Assembly (NCBI GenBank): GCA_964435775.1
Contig: CAYTAP010000036.1
Coordinates: 1-29,879 of the forward strand
Source of the DNA: CAYTAP01 sp964435775
Lineage (GTDB): Bacteria > Planctomycetota > Phycisphaerae > Tepidisphaerales > Tepidisphaeraceae
Reading direction: 5' to 3'
DNA: 29,879 bases
The translations under genes and the position numbers were made by a program. This document shows positions 14,674 through 22,517 of the stretch, piece by piece (position 1 is the stretch's first letter; every line of letters starts with the position of its first letter). The notes under the pieces were generated by a model, which was given only the letters and a program-made list of their open reading frames with translations, was not told where the DNA came from and made no database searches.

Positions 14674-17655
14674 TCAATTCCGGGCAAAGACATTCTGCAC
14701 GGTGTTGAGGTATTGCCCCTGCGCGCCTTCGGGGATCACGTTGATGCCGATGCCGCTGATGTTGTCCGAGGCGTTGTAGTTGAACCGCACGGCGACAAAT
14801 ACGCGGTCGAAGTGGCGGGTGAGGGTGATGCTGCTGGAGACATTGTCACGCTGGCTGAAATCGTAGCTTTGCGCGAAACTGAAGAGGTATTTTTTGGTCA
14901 GTTGGTAATCCACCGCGAAGGTCGCGATGTTGGAATTGAGTTCGTCGATGTAGCGCGTCCCCAGGTAGTAGGAGACGCGCGGATCGCGCCGCACCGCCAC
15001 GCCAATCGCCGCCGTCGCCAGCCTCGCCTCGTCGAGGTTGTACTGGGCATCGCCCAGGATCGCCGTCGTGTCGCTCACCCGCCAGGTCGCATCGGTGTTG
15101 ATGCTGTTGCGCGGGATCGACGCCTCCGGCATCGAAGGGAAGTAAAGCCCGCGGAATCCCGTCGGCTGAAGCAGGTTGTCCGGCGGCTGATTGGCGAACA
15201 AATTGGCTTCCACATTCCACGAGAAAAAGTCCACGTTCCGCCATCGCCCCGGCCCGCCGCGCTTGGTCTGCCAGCGCTGGTGCAACGCCAGTTGCACGGC
15301 GCTGATGTCGTTGATCGCGTCGGTTTGCTCGTCATAGACATACACCTGGCTGCGGTCGATCGTCTGCCCGCTCGTGAACAGGTTGATCTCCGGCTCGACG
15401 ACATGGCGAAGACGGTGAATGTCCAGCAGGTCCGATTCAGCCGAATCATCGACGCGCCAAAAGGCGGTGGTCGCGCGCAAACCGATCCCGCCGAAGAGCC
15501 GATGCTTGGCCTCTCCGTCGGGGGCATAGGAATACCCGGTGTAAATCCCCTCGACATACGGCACGATGCGGAACGGACCGGCGCTGACCGGATAATCAAT
15601 TTCCTGTCGGAAGTTGCCGCGAAACACCGGGTCGCCGGTCGTTCCCGTGGTTCCCTCCGCCGGCAAGCCCGGAGAGACGCCTGGTCCGAACCCCTGGTCA
15701 GCCAGCGACACATCGCTGCGATGAAACCGGAGCAACCCCAGTGAGTTGTCGCTGAAGAACGTGAAATTGTCATCCGCGAAGCTGTCACCAATCCGGTGAT
15801 ATCCAAACTCCGGCAGGTGTTCGATTTCAAACTGCTCCTGCATCATTTGCGACGAGGTCACGAAGTTCCGCGGCTGCACGTTGACGAGGAAGGTCGAGGC
15901 CTCGGTGTCATGCTGCCGTTTCACATACAGCGAAATGTCATGCGGCGGGCCGTTGTTGAACTCATCGGGAAACCACTGCTCCAGGAATGTCGGGTCCGAT
16001 GTGTACCCGGCCCGGAACTGCAACTGCCAGTCCTCCGGGAAAAAATGTTGGTGCTGCCAGAGAAACTGTCCGCGAAAGCTCTTGTCCGGATCCACCGTCC
16101 CCCGCCCCAGGTCATCCTTGCCGTGATCCAAAACCGCGTAGGACTGAAACTGCCCCTCGTAATTCCACGGCTCGTGCGTCGCGTCGATGATGAAGCCGCC
16201 TTTGTACTTCCCATCCAGTCCAACCGCCGGCCCACGGTCGCTGAAGTAGTCCAGGTGCGCGGCCAGGTCGAGATCACGCGGGCCGACAAGCCCCAGCGAC
16301 TCGAACAGCCCCCACGTGGTCGTCACCCCAAAGCCAAACTGCCGTGAGTTGGACGCCCCGATCTGCCGCAACGGAAAACCACGGTCGCTGATCGTTCCCC
16401 CCATGACTGGAAAATAGAAAATCGGAAAATCGAGCACGTTGAACGTCGTATCGTGCGCGGTGAAGGCCGTCCTGCCTTCATCGCCAGCGTCGTCTCCATC
16501 CTCCCGGCGCACATAGACCTGCCGCGCCGCGATCCCATATGTCGGCGTCGCGAAAGAGCTGGTCGTCAGTTGTGCATCGGTGGCGTCATATTCCCCAAGC
16601 GCCAGTTGGCGAATCTTTGTCGCCCGCAAGATGATCGGGATTTGATGCGTCGGTTCCACGCTGTGAACGACCGCATCCGTCAGAATCGCGCGGTCCGTGG
16701 CGAACTCATAGTAAACCCGATTGGCTTCCAACCGCTGCCCGCCCGACAGTGCCGCGTCCCCCGACGTGTAGCTGATCCGCACATCCCCTTCGAGATACGC
16801 CGCCGTGACCGCATCCTGGACCTGCTTGATCTCCCCACGATCCCGCCCGGCGTCACTCAGGCTGTTCAACGTCGTGAACAGCACCGCGCGCTCGGCCTGC
16901 AATTCGATGAAGTCATGGTTCGGCCGCTCCTGCAAGAGCAACACCCCGCCGCTCAGGATGACCGCGACCTTTCCCTCAGCCGTCTTGGTCGTTTCCAACG
17001 ACTTGAATCGGATCGTGAGCGGCGGCGACTGGGGCGATGCCGCCGGACCCTCCGCGCGCGGCGGCGTTGGAGCGATTTGCCCCGGATGCCGCGGCTTGAC
17101 CGGCGGCAAGGCCGGCGGCGCCGGCGCGATCTCCGGCCGAGTGTTGTCCGACGGTTCATTACCCGTTCCCCCCGAACCCCGCGCCAAGGCCAGCGCCTGC
17201 CGATATTCCGCGCTGCTGCTTTGATCCAGCGCCAGACGGTGTTCCGCCGTCAAGGCCACCGACCCGCGCACCTCCGCGCTGATCATCAGCTCCTTGCCCG
17301 ATCGCTGAACATCCCCCTGTCGAATCCGCGCATGGCCCAGAAGCGCGATGTCCGCGCGTTGCCGCCCGACGACCGCGCCTTCGATTGGGCGCAGCCAGAT
17401 CACCGCGCCATCGGCGCTAAGCGTCGCCTGATCCAGTTGAATGTTGACCGGCCCCTGCAATTGAATGATCGCGGTCCCCGCCTGTCCCCATGTGGCCGCC
17501 GAGGCGGCGTGAATGATGAACGTGTCGCTGGTGGGGGGCGTTTGCGCGCGGGAGGGAGTGCAAAAGGCCGCGACGGCCGCGACGGCGCCTGCCACGCACG
17601 TCACTCGAATGGCGGCGAATCGCACCGAAGCCGGACTCCTTCCCACTTCCCCCAT
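14674..17655 (-). CDS. lptD: LPS-assembly outer membrane protein LptD-like
   Basis: LptD is the outer-membrane barrel that inserts lipopolysaccharide at the cell surface, fed by the periplasmic OstA/LptA bridge. The 993-residue product has a signal peptide (VTCVAGAVAAVAAFC up to about residue 37). OstA-like N-terminal parts follow at about 40-130 and 210-350 (VNIQLDQATLSADGAVIW; GDVRISYTSGDAALSGGQRL), separated by a Pro-rich linker (about 165-210). The LptD signature region near 405-420 contains FPIFYFPVMGG. A long beta-barrel region follows with alternating aromatic strands. It is larger than E. coli LptD (784) because of the linker and duplicated OstA-like part. I keep the ATG at 17655; no Shine-Dalgarno site is seen. 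The presence of LptD implies a lipopolysaccharide-bearing outer membrane. Confidence 0.88.
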   Translation of the reverse strand: MGEVGRSPASVRFAAIRVTCVAGAVAAVAAFCTPSRAQTPPTSDTFIIHAASAATWGQAGTAIIQLQGPVNIQLDQATLSADGAVIWLRPIEGAVVGRQRADIALLGHARIRQGDVQRSGKELMISAEVRGSVALTAEHRLALDQSSSAEYRQALALARGSGGTGNEPSDNTRPEIAPAPPALPPVKPRHPGQIAPTPPRAEGPAASPQSPPLTIRFKSLETTKTAEGKVAVILSGGVLLLQERPNHDFIELQAERAVLFTTLNSLSDAGRDRGEIKQVQDAVTAAYLEGDVRISYTSGDAALSGGQRLEANRVYYEFATDRAILTDAVVHSVEPTHQIPIILRATKIRQLALGEYDATDAQLTTSSFATPTYGIAARQVYVRREDGDDAGDEGRTAFTAHDTTFNVLDFPIFYFPVMGGTISDRGFPLRQIGASNSRQFGFGVTTTWGLFESLGLVGPRDLDLAAHLDYFSDRGPAVGLDGKYKGGFIIDATHEPWNYEGQFQSYAVLDHGKDDLGRGTVDPDKSFRGQFLWQHQHFFPEDWQLQFRAGYTSDPTFLEQWFPDEFNNGPPHDISLYVKRQHDTEASTFLVNVQPRNFVTSSQMMQEQFEIEHLPEFGYHRIGDSFADDNFTFFSDNSLGLLRFHRSDVSLADQGFGPGVSPGLPAEGTTGTTGDPVFRGNFRQEIDYPVSAGPFRIVPYVEGIYTGYSYAPDGEAKHRLFGGIGLRATTAFWRVDDSAESDLLDIHRLRHVVEPEINLFTSGQTIDRSQVYVYDEQTDAINDISAVQLALHQRWQTKRGGPGRWRNVDFFSWNVEANLFANQPPDNLLQPTGFRGLYFPSMPEASIPRNSINTDATWRVSDTTAILGDAQYNLDEARLATAAIGVAVRRDPRVSYYLGTRYIDELNSNIATFAVDYQLTKKYLFSFAQSYDFSQRDNVSSSITLTRHFDRVFVAVRFNYNASDNISGIGINVIPEGAQGQYLNTVQNVFARN

Positions 17656-17727
17656 TGACCGGGGGGCATAATAGTTTCCGGGCGGGGGGCGTCAAAGGGA
17701 TCGCTTGGGTTAAACAGTGCGGATGCT

Positions 17728-17818
17728 GATTTTCGATTTGTGATTTTTGATTTGCGATTGAAAGCACGCACATGCCCCACTTCCGCAATCGAAAATCATC
17801 AATCAAAAATTGAAAATC
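17728..17818. repeat. AT-rich interrupted palindrome, copy 3
   Basis: The left arm 17728-17760 (GATTTTCGATTTGTGATTT and onward) pairs with the right arm 17786-17818 (CAATCGAAAATCATCAATC and onward) across 25 bp. It lies between divergent lptD and the ESCRT-III-like gene, 39 bp before the ATG of the latter, where the promoters of both genes are expected. Confidence 0.85.
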
Positions 17819-17857
17819 CAAATACTATTCCCCCTGCCCCCGCGATACACTACCCCC

Positions 17858-18466
17858 ATGGGCCTCTTCAAAAGCAAAGATGAGCGGCGGCTCGAGAGCC
17901 AGATGAAGATTCGCCAGGGGATGCGGGCGATCGAGAAGTCGATTCGTCAGCAGGAGAAGTTCGCCGAGGACTTCATCAAGAACGCACAGCACGCCAAAAA
18001 GATCGGCGATGAGGGGCAGTATCAATTCATCCGCAGCGCCCTGAAGAAGACGGCGGCCGTGAAGAAGATGCTCGAACGGCAGTTGCTGGCGATCAAGAAC
18101 GCGATGCTCATTCAGCAGCAGGCCGCCGCCTCGCAGCAGTTCGCTGAAAGCATGAACCTGATGAGCGGGGAAATCGCCCGCGTGTTTGGTGAGATGGACC
18201 TGACGCGGACCCAGGCGCAGTGGGAACGGGCCGTCGCCCAGGCGGGCAGCATGGAGGAGCGCATGGAGGTTTTCCTCGATTCGATGGAGGATTCGGCGCT
18301 GTCCGGCGGCGCGACTGGGGTTCGCGAGGAGGCGGTGAGTGACGATGAAATCGACCGGATGATCAGCGCCGACGTCCTCGCGGCCGAGAAGACCGAACTC
18401 GGCAAGCTCGATGAGTTGGAAAGCGAAATCACGAAGGAATTGGGATCGGCCAGGCAATCGGATTAG
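17858..18466 (+). CDS. Small coiled-coil protein resembling ESCRT-III (Snf7/CHMP-like)
   Basis: The 202-residue soluble protein starts MGLFKSKDERRLESQMKIR. The N-terminal half (1-95) is strongly basic and helical (IRQGMRAIEKSIRQQEKF, KKTAAVKKMLERQLLAIKN). The middle (95-140) is Met/Gln-rich helix (AAASQQFAESMNLMSGEI). The C-terminal half is acidic (MEERMEVFLDSMEDS, DDEIDRMISADVL, LDELESEITKEL). The basic alpha1-alpha2 hairpin, the acidic C-terminal helices, the MGLF-type start and the MEE...F.DSMED block all parallel eukaryotic CHMP2/CHMP3. There is no signal peptide or membrane segment. PspA and Vipp1 are established bacterial ESCRT-III relatives; this one looks different from both. The homology is my reading by eye, not a search result. 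It stands alone, divergent from lptD; the YkgJ-type gene follows after 120 bp. If the reading is right it would act at membranes. Confidence 0.7.
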   Translation: MGLFKSKDERRLESQMKIRQGMRAIEKSIRQQEKFAEDFIKNAQHAKKIGDEGQYQFIRSALKKTAAVKKMLERQLLAIKNAMLIQQQAAASQQFAESMNLMSGEIARVFGEMDLTRTQAQWERAVAQAGSMEERMEVFLDSMEDSALSGGATGVREEAVSDDEIDRMISADVLAAEKTELGKLDELESEITKELGSARQSD

Positions 18467-18524
18467 GCTTGCCGCACTGGGAGACTACAATACATCAGAG
18501 AACCTCCCGGCCGCACCGGGTATT

Positions 18525-18547
18525 CATGGCCTGACAGTCCGGCCATG
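18525..18547. other. Short hairpin between the ESCRT-like and YkgJ-type genes
   Basis: CATGGCC (18525-18531) and GGCCATG (18541-18547) are perfect 7-bp inverted arms around a 9-nt loop, 40 bp before the next start codon. It could be an operator or an RNA hairpin; there is no T-run. Confidence 0.3.
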
Positions 18548-18586
18548 ATGCGGTGAGCGCGCCCGGGGATCGTGAAGGAAGAATCA

Positions 18587-19105
18587 ATGGCGTCGTTTGG
18601 TGGTGACATGACCGATGAGTTGAGGGAGGCGATCCTCGCCGCCGGGGAGCGGCAGGAGGTGCGCGACGCGGTGGATGCGGTGTACAAGGACCTTGCCGTC
18701 GAGATCGACCGCCATTGGACCCTCTGCGGCGCGTCGGGGCGATGCTGCCGCTTCGAAGAATACGGCCACCGCCTCTTCATCACCGCCATCGAACTCGGAA
18801 CGTTCATCCACGACCTGCGTCAGATGAATCAACCCGCCAAGCTCGTCGGCGCCATCACCGCGTGGGATGGCGTCGGCTGCCCCTTCCAGGTGGGCAAACT
18901 CTGCGGCGTCCACGGTATCCGCCCGATGGGCTGCCGCATGTTCTTCTGCGACCCCCGCAGCACCGACTGGCAAAACGATCAATACGAGCGCTTCCATACC
19001 CGCCTCAAACGCCTCCACGACGAGCTCGGCGTCCCCTATGCCTACATGGAGTGGCGTCAGGGCCTCCGCGAAATGGGCATCGTCGAGGGTGTGGATGAGT
19101 TTTGA
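18587..19105 (+). CDS. YkgJ-type cysteine-cluster protein
   Basis: The 172-residue protein carries the CxnCC pattern of the YkgJ family: C47, C53 and C54 in LCGASGRCCRF. Further Cys residues are in GCPF, LCGVHG, MGCRMFFC. These Cys are believed to bind zinc or an iron-sulfur cluster; the reaction is unknown. The second half is helical (WQNDQYERFHTRLKRLHDEL). I start at the ATG at 18587 because AAGGAAG lies 5 nt upstream; an in-frame GTG at 18572 is the alternative. It is soluble, with no signal peptide. It follows the ESCRT-like gene on the same strand but with a 120-bp spacer, so coupling is uncertain. Confidence 0.85.
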   Translation: MASFGGDMTDELREAILAAGERQEVRDAVDAVYKDLAVEIDRHWTLCGASGRCCRFEEYGHRLFITAIELGTFIHDLRQMNQPAKLVGAITAWDGVGCPFQVGKLCGVHGIRPMGCRMFFCDPRSTDWQNDQYERFHTRLKRLHDELGVPYAYMEWRQGLREMGIVEGVDEF

Positions 19106-19590
19106 CGCGGAAGCTTCGATTTTTGATTTTTGATTGGAGACTCCGTGCCACGCCCGTTTTGTTCCTCGAGCCCTCGCGAATGCTGGGCGCGGACAGTCGG
19201 AATTGATCTTTGACCGTTTCCCGGATTCCATGTGGTCATGTAAAAAGGTTCACGTCACGCTTTAATCCCTCCCTTATTTCCTCCCCATCAGCAGCAGTGC
19301 CCTCTTTTTCCTTCAGAGGGACGGGCCGATCCACTCTGTTGGCAATTTCGTCCCATTCTGCAGTAATGTGACGTAAGTCCACTCGTCATAATCTGTTACA
19401 ACACAGCGGAAGCAAAACGTGGGTTTTGACGACATACACTTTGGTTTTTTTCTTGCCTAGGGGCATTTTGTATAGTATAGTGATGCAACAGTTCAGTTCC
19501 GAGCAATTTTATCCAATAAGCGTGTCAGTGCGAAATATCTGATTCCGCCTGGCAGACAAAGGCCAAACATACCCTCGTTGTGAGCGGCCT
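19106..19590. other. Long spacer with half AT-rich repeat and a promoter
   Basis: No gene is seen in these 485 bp. A half copy of the AT-rich repeat (TTCGATTTTTGATTTTTGAT...) lies at 19115-19136 without its partner arm. From about 19240 the sequence becomes AT-richer than its surroundings, up to a promoter-like pair at 19453-19481. The spacer reads as the upstream region of the prepilin-like gene. Confidence 0.6.
19453..19481 (+). promoter_or_regulatory. Sigma-70-like promoter upstream of prepilin-like gene
   Basis: TTGCCT (19453-19458) and TATAGT (19476-19481) are 17 nt apart. A second overlapping TATAGT lies at 19471-19476. The site is about 110 nt before the start codon at 19591, giving a long leader. 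Confidence 0.5.
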
Positions 19591-20478
19591 ATGCAAAAGT
19601 TCACGTCCATCGACGCGCACGAAAGCTCGACCCGCGCCGTATCCTCATTCCGGGCTTTTACGCTCGTTGAGTTGCTTGTGGTCATTGGCATCATCGCCAT
19701 TTTGATCTCGCTGCTCTTGCCATCGCTCAATAAAGCCAGAGAGTCCGCCAAGCAGATCGCGTGTGCCAGCAACCTGCGCCAGATCGGCATGGGCTTTACG
19801 CTCTATGCGCACGACAACCATTGGTATTATCCGGTCGTCTATTCGGGCAGCGGCGCTTCGCTGAAGTATGAACGCACCTGCGACGACTACCCATTGGAGG
19901 CAATGCTGTCCACTTATATCGGCGCGGAAACGCAGGCGTTCGACGACAATTGGGGCACGCTCCGCGTCGCCGGCGGAATCTGGATTTGCCCTGCCTCGCC
20001 CATCAGTACGCTCACCACCAATGGGCAAAACCGCCTCTACGATCACGGCGAATGTTTCAGCACCGCCAACACCTACGCGGGCCTGTTCTATCACTGGAAC
20101 AATGACATCGCCCATGCGACTACCGACCCCGGCAATGCTTCCCTCTACGTCGCCAACACATGGAGCCTGCGGCATTTCAAAGGCTTTGAATCCCAGGCCC
20201 CGATCCAATGGTGCTCCATGCGACTTTATAACTACCCCGCAATGAACACCTTCAACGGTCTGGCCGTGCGAAGCTGGCATTTCCCCGGCGGGCGACCCAC
20301 CGTCTTCGTCGACGGCCACGTCTCCATTCTGAACAACAAGTATTACAAGGGAGACTACCAGTACATTTTGTCCGCCAACGCCACCGACGGCGGCATCCCC
20401 GCCAGTCAGGTGCATAGTTACGTCGGGCAGGATTGGCAACAATACCAAGCGAATATTTATACCTTGTCGGAGAATTAG
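19591..20478 (+). CDS. Prepilin-type N-terminal cleavage/methylation domain protein (DUF1559-like)
   Basis: This is the second pseudopilin-like protein of the window, 295 residues. A 22-residue leader precedes FTLVELLVVIGIIAILISLL. The mature form would begin at F23 with Glu at its position 5. Residue -1 is Ala (SSFRA/F) rather than the usual Gly, which could slow peptidase cleavage. CASNLRQIGMGFTLYAHDN follows the helix, as in the family. The late motif is FVDGHVSIL near residue 247. The C-terminal tail is not conserved with the first copy. The product is expected to be membrane-tethered or surface-located. The PEP-CTERM gene starts 150 bp downstream on the same strand. Confidence 0.9.
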   Translation: MQKFTSIDAHESSTRAVSSFRAFTLVELLVVIGIIAILISLLLPSLNKARESAKQIACASNLRQIGMGFTLYAHDNHWYYPVVYSGSGASLKYERTCDDYPLEAMLSTYIGAETQAFDDNWGTLRVAGGIWICPASPISTLTTNGQNRLYDHGECFSTANTYAGLFYHWNNDIAHATTDPGNASLYVANTWSLRHFKGFESQAPIQWCSMRLYNYPAMNTFNGLAVRSWHFPGGRPTVFVDGHVSILNNKYYKGDYQYILSANATDGGIPASQVHSYVGQDWQQYQANIYTLSEN

Positions 20479-20627
20479 GGGTGTCTGATCGGCCGCATGG
20501 GCATGGAGATGCTCTCCACGCCGCGTTCAAACAAGAGGTCGGGTCGCGGATTGTCAAAGGGCTATTTCTAACAACAGGTCGCAAGCAGGAGTTGAGTCAC
20601 ACTTTTTTCGCTCTTCGGGAGAATGTC

Positions 20628-21272
20628 ATGAATACATGTCATGTTTCGCGCAGCGTCTTGGTTGGCATCGCCGCTCTAACAGGCGGCGCGGGTGTCACGT
20701 CGGCCGCTTTGATCGTGCCGGTGGGCTCCGGTTCCACAGCAGATCCAGGGAATCAAAATGTGATCTTCACAGGCGCGTTTGACGCGCAACCCCCATCAGC
20801 GCCCACCGTTGGCGCCGCGCCGGGATATGCCTTTGCCACGTCGCCTCAAGTATATGCCGGTCCAAGGGTGGGTTATCTCGACTTCGGCGCCGGCTATGCA
20901 TCCATCACATTAACGGCAACATATGAGTTGCTCCAGAAGTGGGGCGGCACGCCCAGTTGGGCCGGGCTGACCTGGACGTGGAGCGACGATCAGTTGGTTT
21001 CAACGGCAGGCGACAATTCGGCCGCCCCGGACTTTGGTTTCATGAAGCCAACCAGTGTCAGTCTCGGATCTGATAACCAATGGATTCAGCCTTGGACCGG
21101 GTCTGTGGGTGTGGCCAAGCGATATCTCCTTGTGACCACTCCCGCGACTGGCGCTTCCGGCAACGCATCGGTTGAGTGGGTCTTTGTCGGCACGGTCCCC
21201 GAACCTGCCACCATGTCGCTTCTCGGCGTGGGAAGCCTTCTCCTGTCGCGCAGACGCGGTCAACCAGTGTAA
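20628..21272 (+). CDS. PEP-CTERM sorting-domain protein
   Basis: The 214-residue exported protein has an N-terminal signal peptide (SVLVGIAALTGGAGVTSAA). The C-terminal PEP-CTERM tripartite signal is VPEPATMSLLGVGSLLL followed by SRRR (190-210). PEP-CTERM proteins are cut by an exosortase and placed at the surface or in the extracellular matrix. The middle is Gly/Ser/Thr-rich with beta-strand character (ASITLTATYELL, WAGLTWTWSDDQL) and shows no enzyme motif. The ATG at 20628 has GGGAGA about 6 nt upstream; the frame upstream of it overlaps the preceding gene and is not real. No exosortase gene is in the window. Confidence 0.88.
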   Translation: MNTCHVSRSVLVGIAALTGGAGVTSAALIVPVGSGSTADPGNQNVIFTGAFDAQPPSAPTVGAAPGYAFATSPQVYAGPRVGYLDFGAGYASITLTATYELLQKWGGTPSWAGLTWTWSDDQLVSTAGDNSAAPDFGFMKPTSVSLGSDNQWIQPWTGSVGVAKRYLLVTTPATGASGNASVEWVFVGTVPEPATMSLLGVGSLLLSRRRGQPV

Positions 21273-21307
21273 GTCAAGTCCCCTCCAGTGGATGTCGAAG
21301 GAGCACG

Positions 21308-21395
21308 GAAGACGATAATGGGACACCGCTCTTTTCTCGTCATCACCTGCCGAAGACGATAAGGGGACATCGCTCTTTTCTGGCCATCACCTGCC
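21308..21395. repeat. Two tandem 44-bp direct repeats
   Basis: Units 21308-21351 and 21352-21395 are head-to-tail and differ at only a few positions. Both begin GAAGACGATAA, contain GGGACA and GCTCTTTTCT, and end ATCACCTGCC. No transposase is nearby. The wording AAGGGGACA...CTCTTTTC is of a kind often seen around REP-type transposases, so this may be a remnant of such an element. Confidence 0.8.
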
Positions 21396-21570
21396 GAGCG
21401 CGTCATTCATGGAGAAGCCCAAACTGGATTTTCCCTCGTTCAATAAAAGGTACAGACGAGCTGTATGACCCGGCGCGGCGACGCTGAATGGCACTGTCCG
21501 GGTGTTGCAAATTGAGCAGCCTTGACAAACCGCTGCATGGAAGGCGCGCGGTGAGCGGGGCGGGCCCTGT

Positions 21571-21619
21571 TGTCAAAAAGCGTCATGCTTTGACAGCCTT
21601 CATCGCAGGCGGGTACAGT
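21571..21619 (+). promoter_or_regulatory. Promoter with overlapping palindrome before small lipoprotein gene
   Basis: TTGACA (21590-21595) and TACAGT (21614-21619) are 18 nt apart, about 69 nt before the ATG at 21688. The inverted repeat TGTCAAA/TTTGACA (21571-21577 and 21589-21595) covers the -35 box and could be an operator. Confidence 0.5.
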
Positions 21620-21687
21620 CTGGAGGTCAAGGTAATTGTCTGATGTTGCCGAAACAACGTGTGAAGCTCTAGCAGGAAGGCCCGGTC

Positions 21688-21891
21688 ATGAAGACGTTGG
21701 TATTTGCGATGGTTCTCGCGGGAATGGCGGCCGGGATGACCGGTTGCGCCACCCCCGCATACACCGCCCGCGAGCGCGGCCAGATGATCACGCGCAACTG
21801 GGATTACGAGTGGAAGCAGGCCCAGGATGACATCGACAGCGTGCTTCTGCTCCGCCCCTCCAGCCGTCTGACGGTCTGGAACGTCAGGTGA
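21688..21891 (+). CDS. Small lipoprotein
   Basis: The 67-residue product has a lipoprotein signal: KTLVFAMVLAGMAAGMTGC, with Cys20 as the acylated residue. The mature part contains ARERGQMITRNWDYEWKQAQDDIDSVLLLRPSSRL, ending SSRLTVWNVR. I believe small proteins of this shape (NWDYEWKQ and LRPSSRLTxWN) recur in planctomycetes, but no function is known. GGAAGG stands 7 nt before the ATG. A promoter with TTGACA lies upstream and a strong terminator hairpin downstream, so it is probably a single-gene transcript. Confidence 0.82.
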   Translation: MKTLVFAMVLAGMAAGMTGCATPAYTARERGQMITRNWDYEWKQAQDDIDSVLLLRPSSRLTVWNVR

Positions 21892-21936
21892 GACCTGCGA
21901 CGGATGCCGAGTGGTGCCCGACCCATCCCAAAAAGC

Positions 21937-22012
21937 AACCGTCATCAAGCGTCTTGCGATGATCCAGCCTCAGCGGCGCGGCATCATCGGCGGATGCTTG
22001 ATGACGGTTTTT
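21937..22012 (+). terminator. Rho-independent terminator-like hairpin after small lipoprotein gene
   Basis: Arms AACCGTCATCAAGC (21937-21950) and GCTTGATGACGGTT (21996-22009) are perfect over 14 bp, with five T at 22008-22012. The long loop contains its own GATGAT/ATCATC pairing. It is 46 bp past the stop codon. Confidence 0.65.
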
Positions 22013-22049
22013 GTATTCCGGGATGGTTTTATTGACGGACCACGGCACC

Positions 22050-22107
22050 ACGCACGAAGTATGCGGTTTTTGCGTCGTGCAGCCCCTTTCTGCGTGCGCG
22101 GCTCCCT
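22050..22107. repeat. Decayed copy of the GGAGCCGCGCACGAAG hairpin
   Basis: CGCACGAAGTATGCGG at the left and TGCGTGCGCGGCTCC at the right recall the perfect hairpin at 2747-2815, but the arms no longer pair fully. It lies between the terminator and the small minus-strand gene. Confidence 0.5.
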
Positions 22108-22170
22108 GAGCCGGTCATACCAAAGGGGGAGCCGCATTAAAGGTCCGTGCGAAGATCAACCGAAGTCAGC

Positions 22171-22356
22171 TTACCCCACAAGCCGAAGCTTCGGCTGACG
22201 GCGCACCCAGCCGGAAATGCGCATCCGTTTTTCCTGCGCTCCCTGGAGGTGCTCGAGATATTGCTTAAGCGCCGCATCATCAAACTGTGCGAGGAACTGC
22301 GCCTCGGCCGTGGGGTTGATCCGGCGGATATCATCGATGAGTTCACGCTTGTTCAT
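22171..22356 (-). CDS. Small conserved-looking protein, 61 aa
   Basis: The product begins MNKRELIDDIRRINPTAEAQ and continues FLAQFDDAALKQYLEHLQ, then a basic end (RMRISGWVRRQPKLRLVG). It is amphipathic helical, without signal or membrane segment. I recall similar short NKRELIxxIRxxNPTA proteins from planctomycetes, of unknown function. The frame is open further upstream to 22494, but that part looks like spacer. The start has no Shine-Dalgarno site; this and the small size keep confidence moderate. Confidence 0.65.
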   Translation of the reverse strand: MNKRELIDDIRRINPTAEAQFLAQFDDAALKQYLEHLQGAQEKRMRISGWVRRQPKLRLVG

Positions 22357-22517
22357 GGTATACTCGGCAAGATTAGATGGCATGATGACGATCGGTCGGC
22401 CGGCGGCCGACCATGCTTGAGCATCGGGAAAGTCGTCATGAAAACTTGAACGATCCGGGCTATTGAGCCATGCTGAACGGCTCGCCGAGCGCACGACATC
22501 GAACGGGAAATCAGATC

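Larger units (their letters stand above)
21273..21687. other. Spacer with tandem repeat and promoter
   Basis: No gene is seen. The stretch holds the 44-bp tandem repeat at 21308-21395 and, at its end, a TTGACA promoter with an overlapping palindrome (21571-21619) for the small lipoprotein gene. Confidence 0.6.

Noticed and set aside
16453..17658. Long open frame on the plus strand, antisense to lptD (401 aa)
   Set aside because: Arg/Pro-rich low-quality protein opposite a clear LptD; a codon-bias shadow of the GC-rich minus-strand gene.
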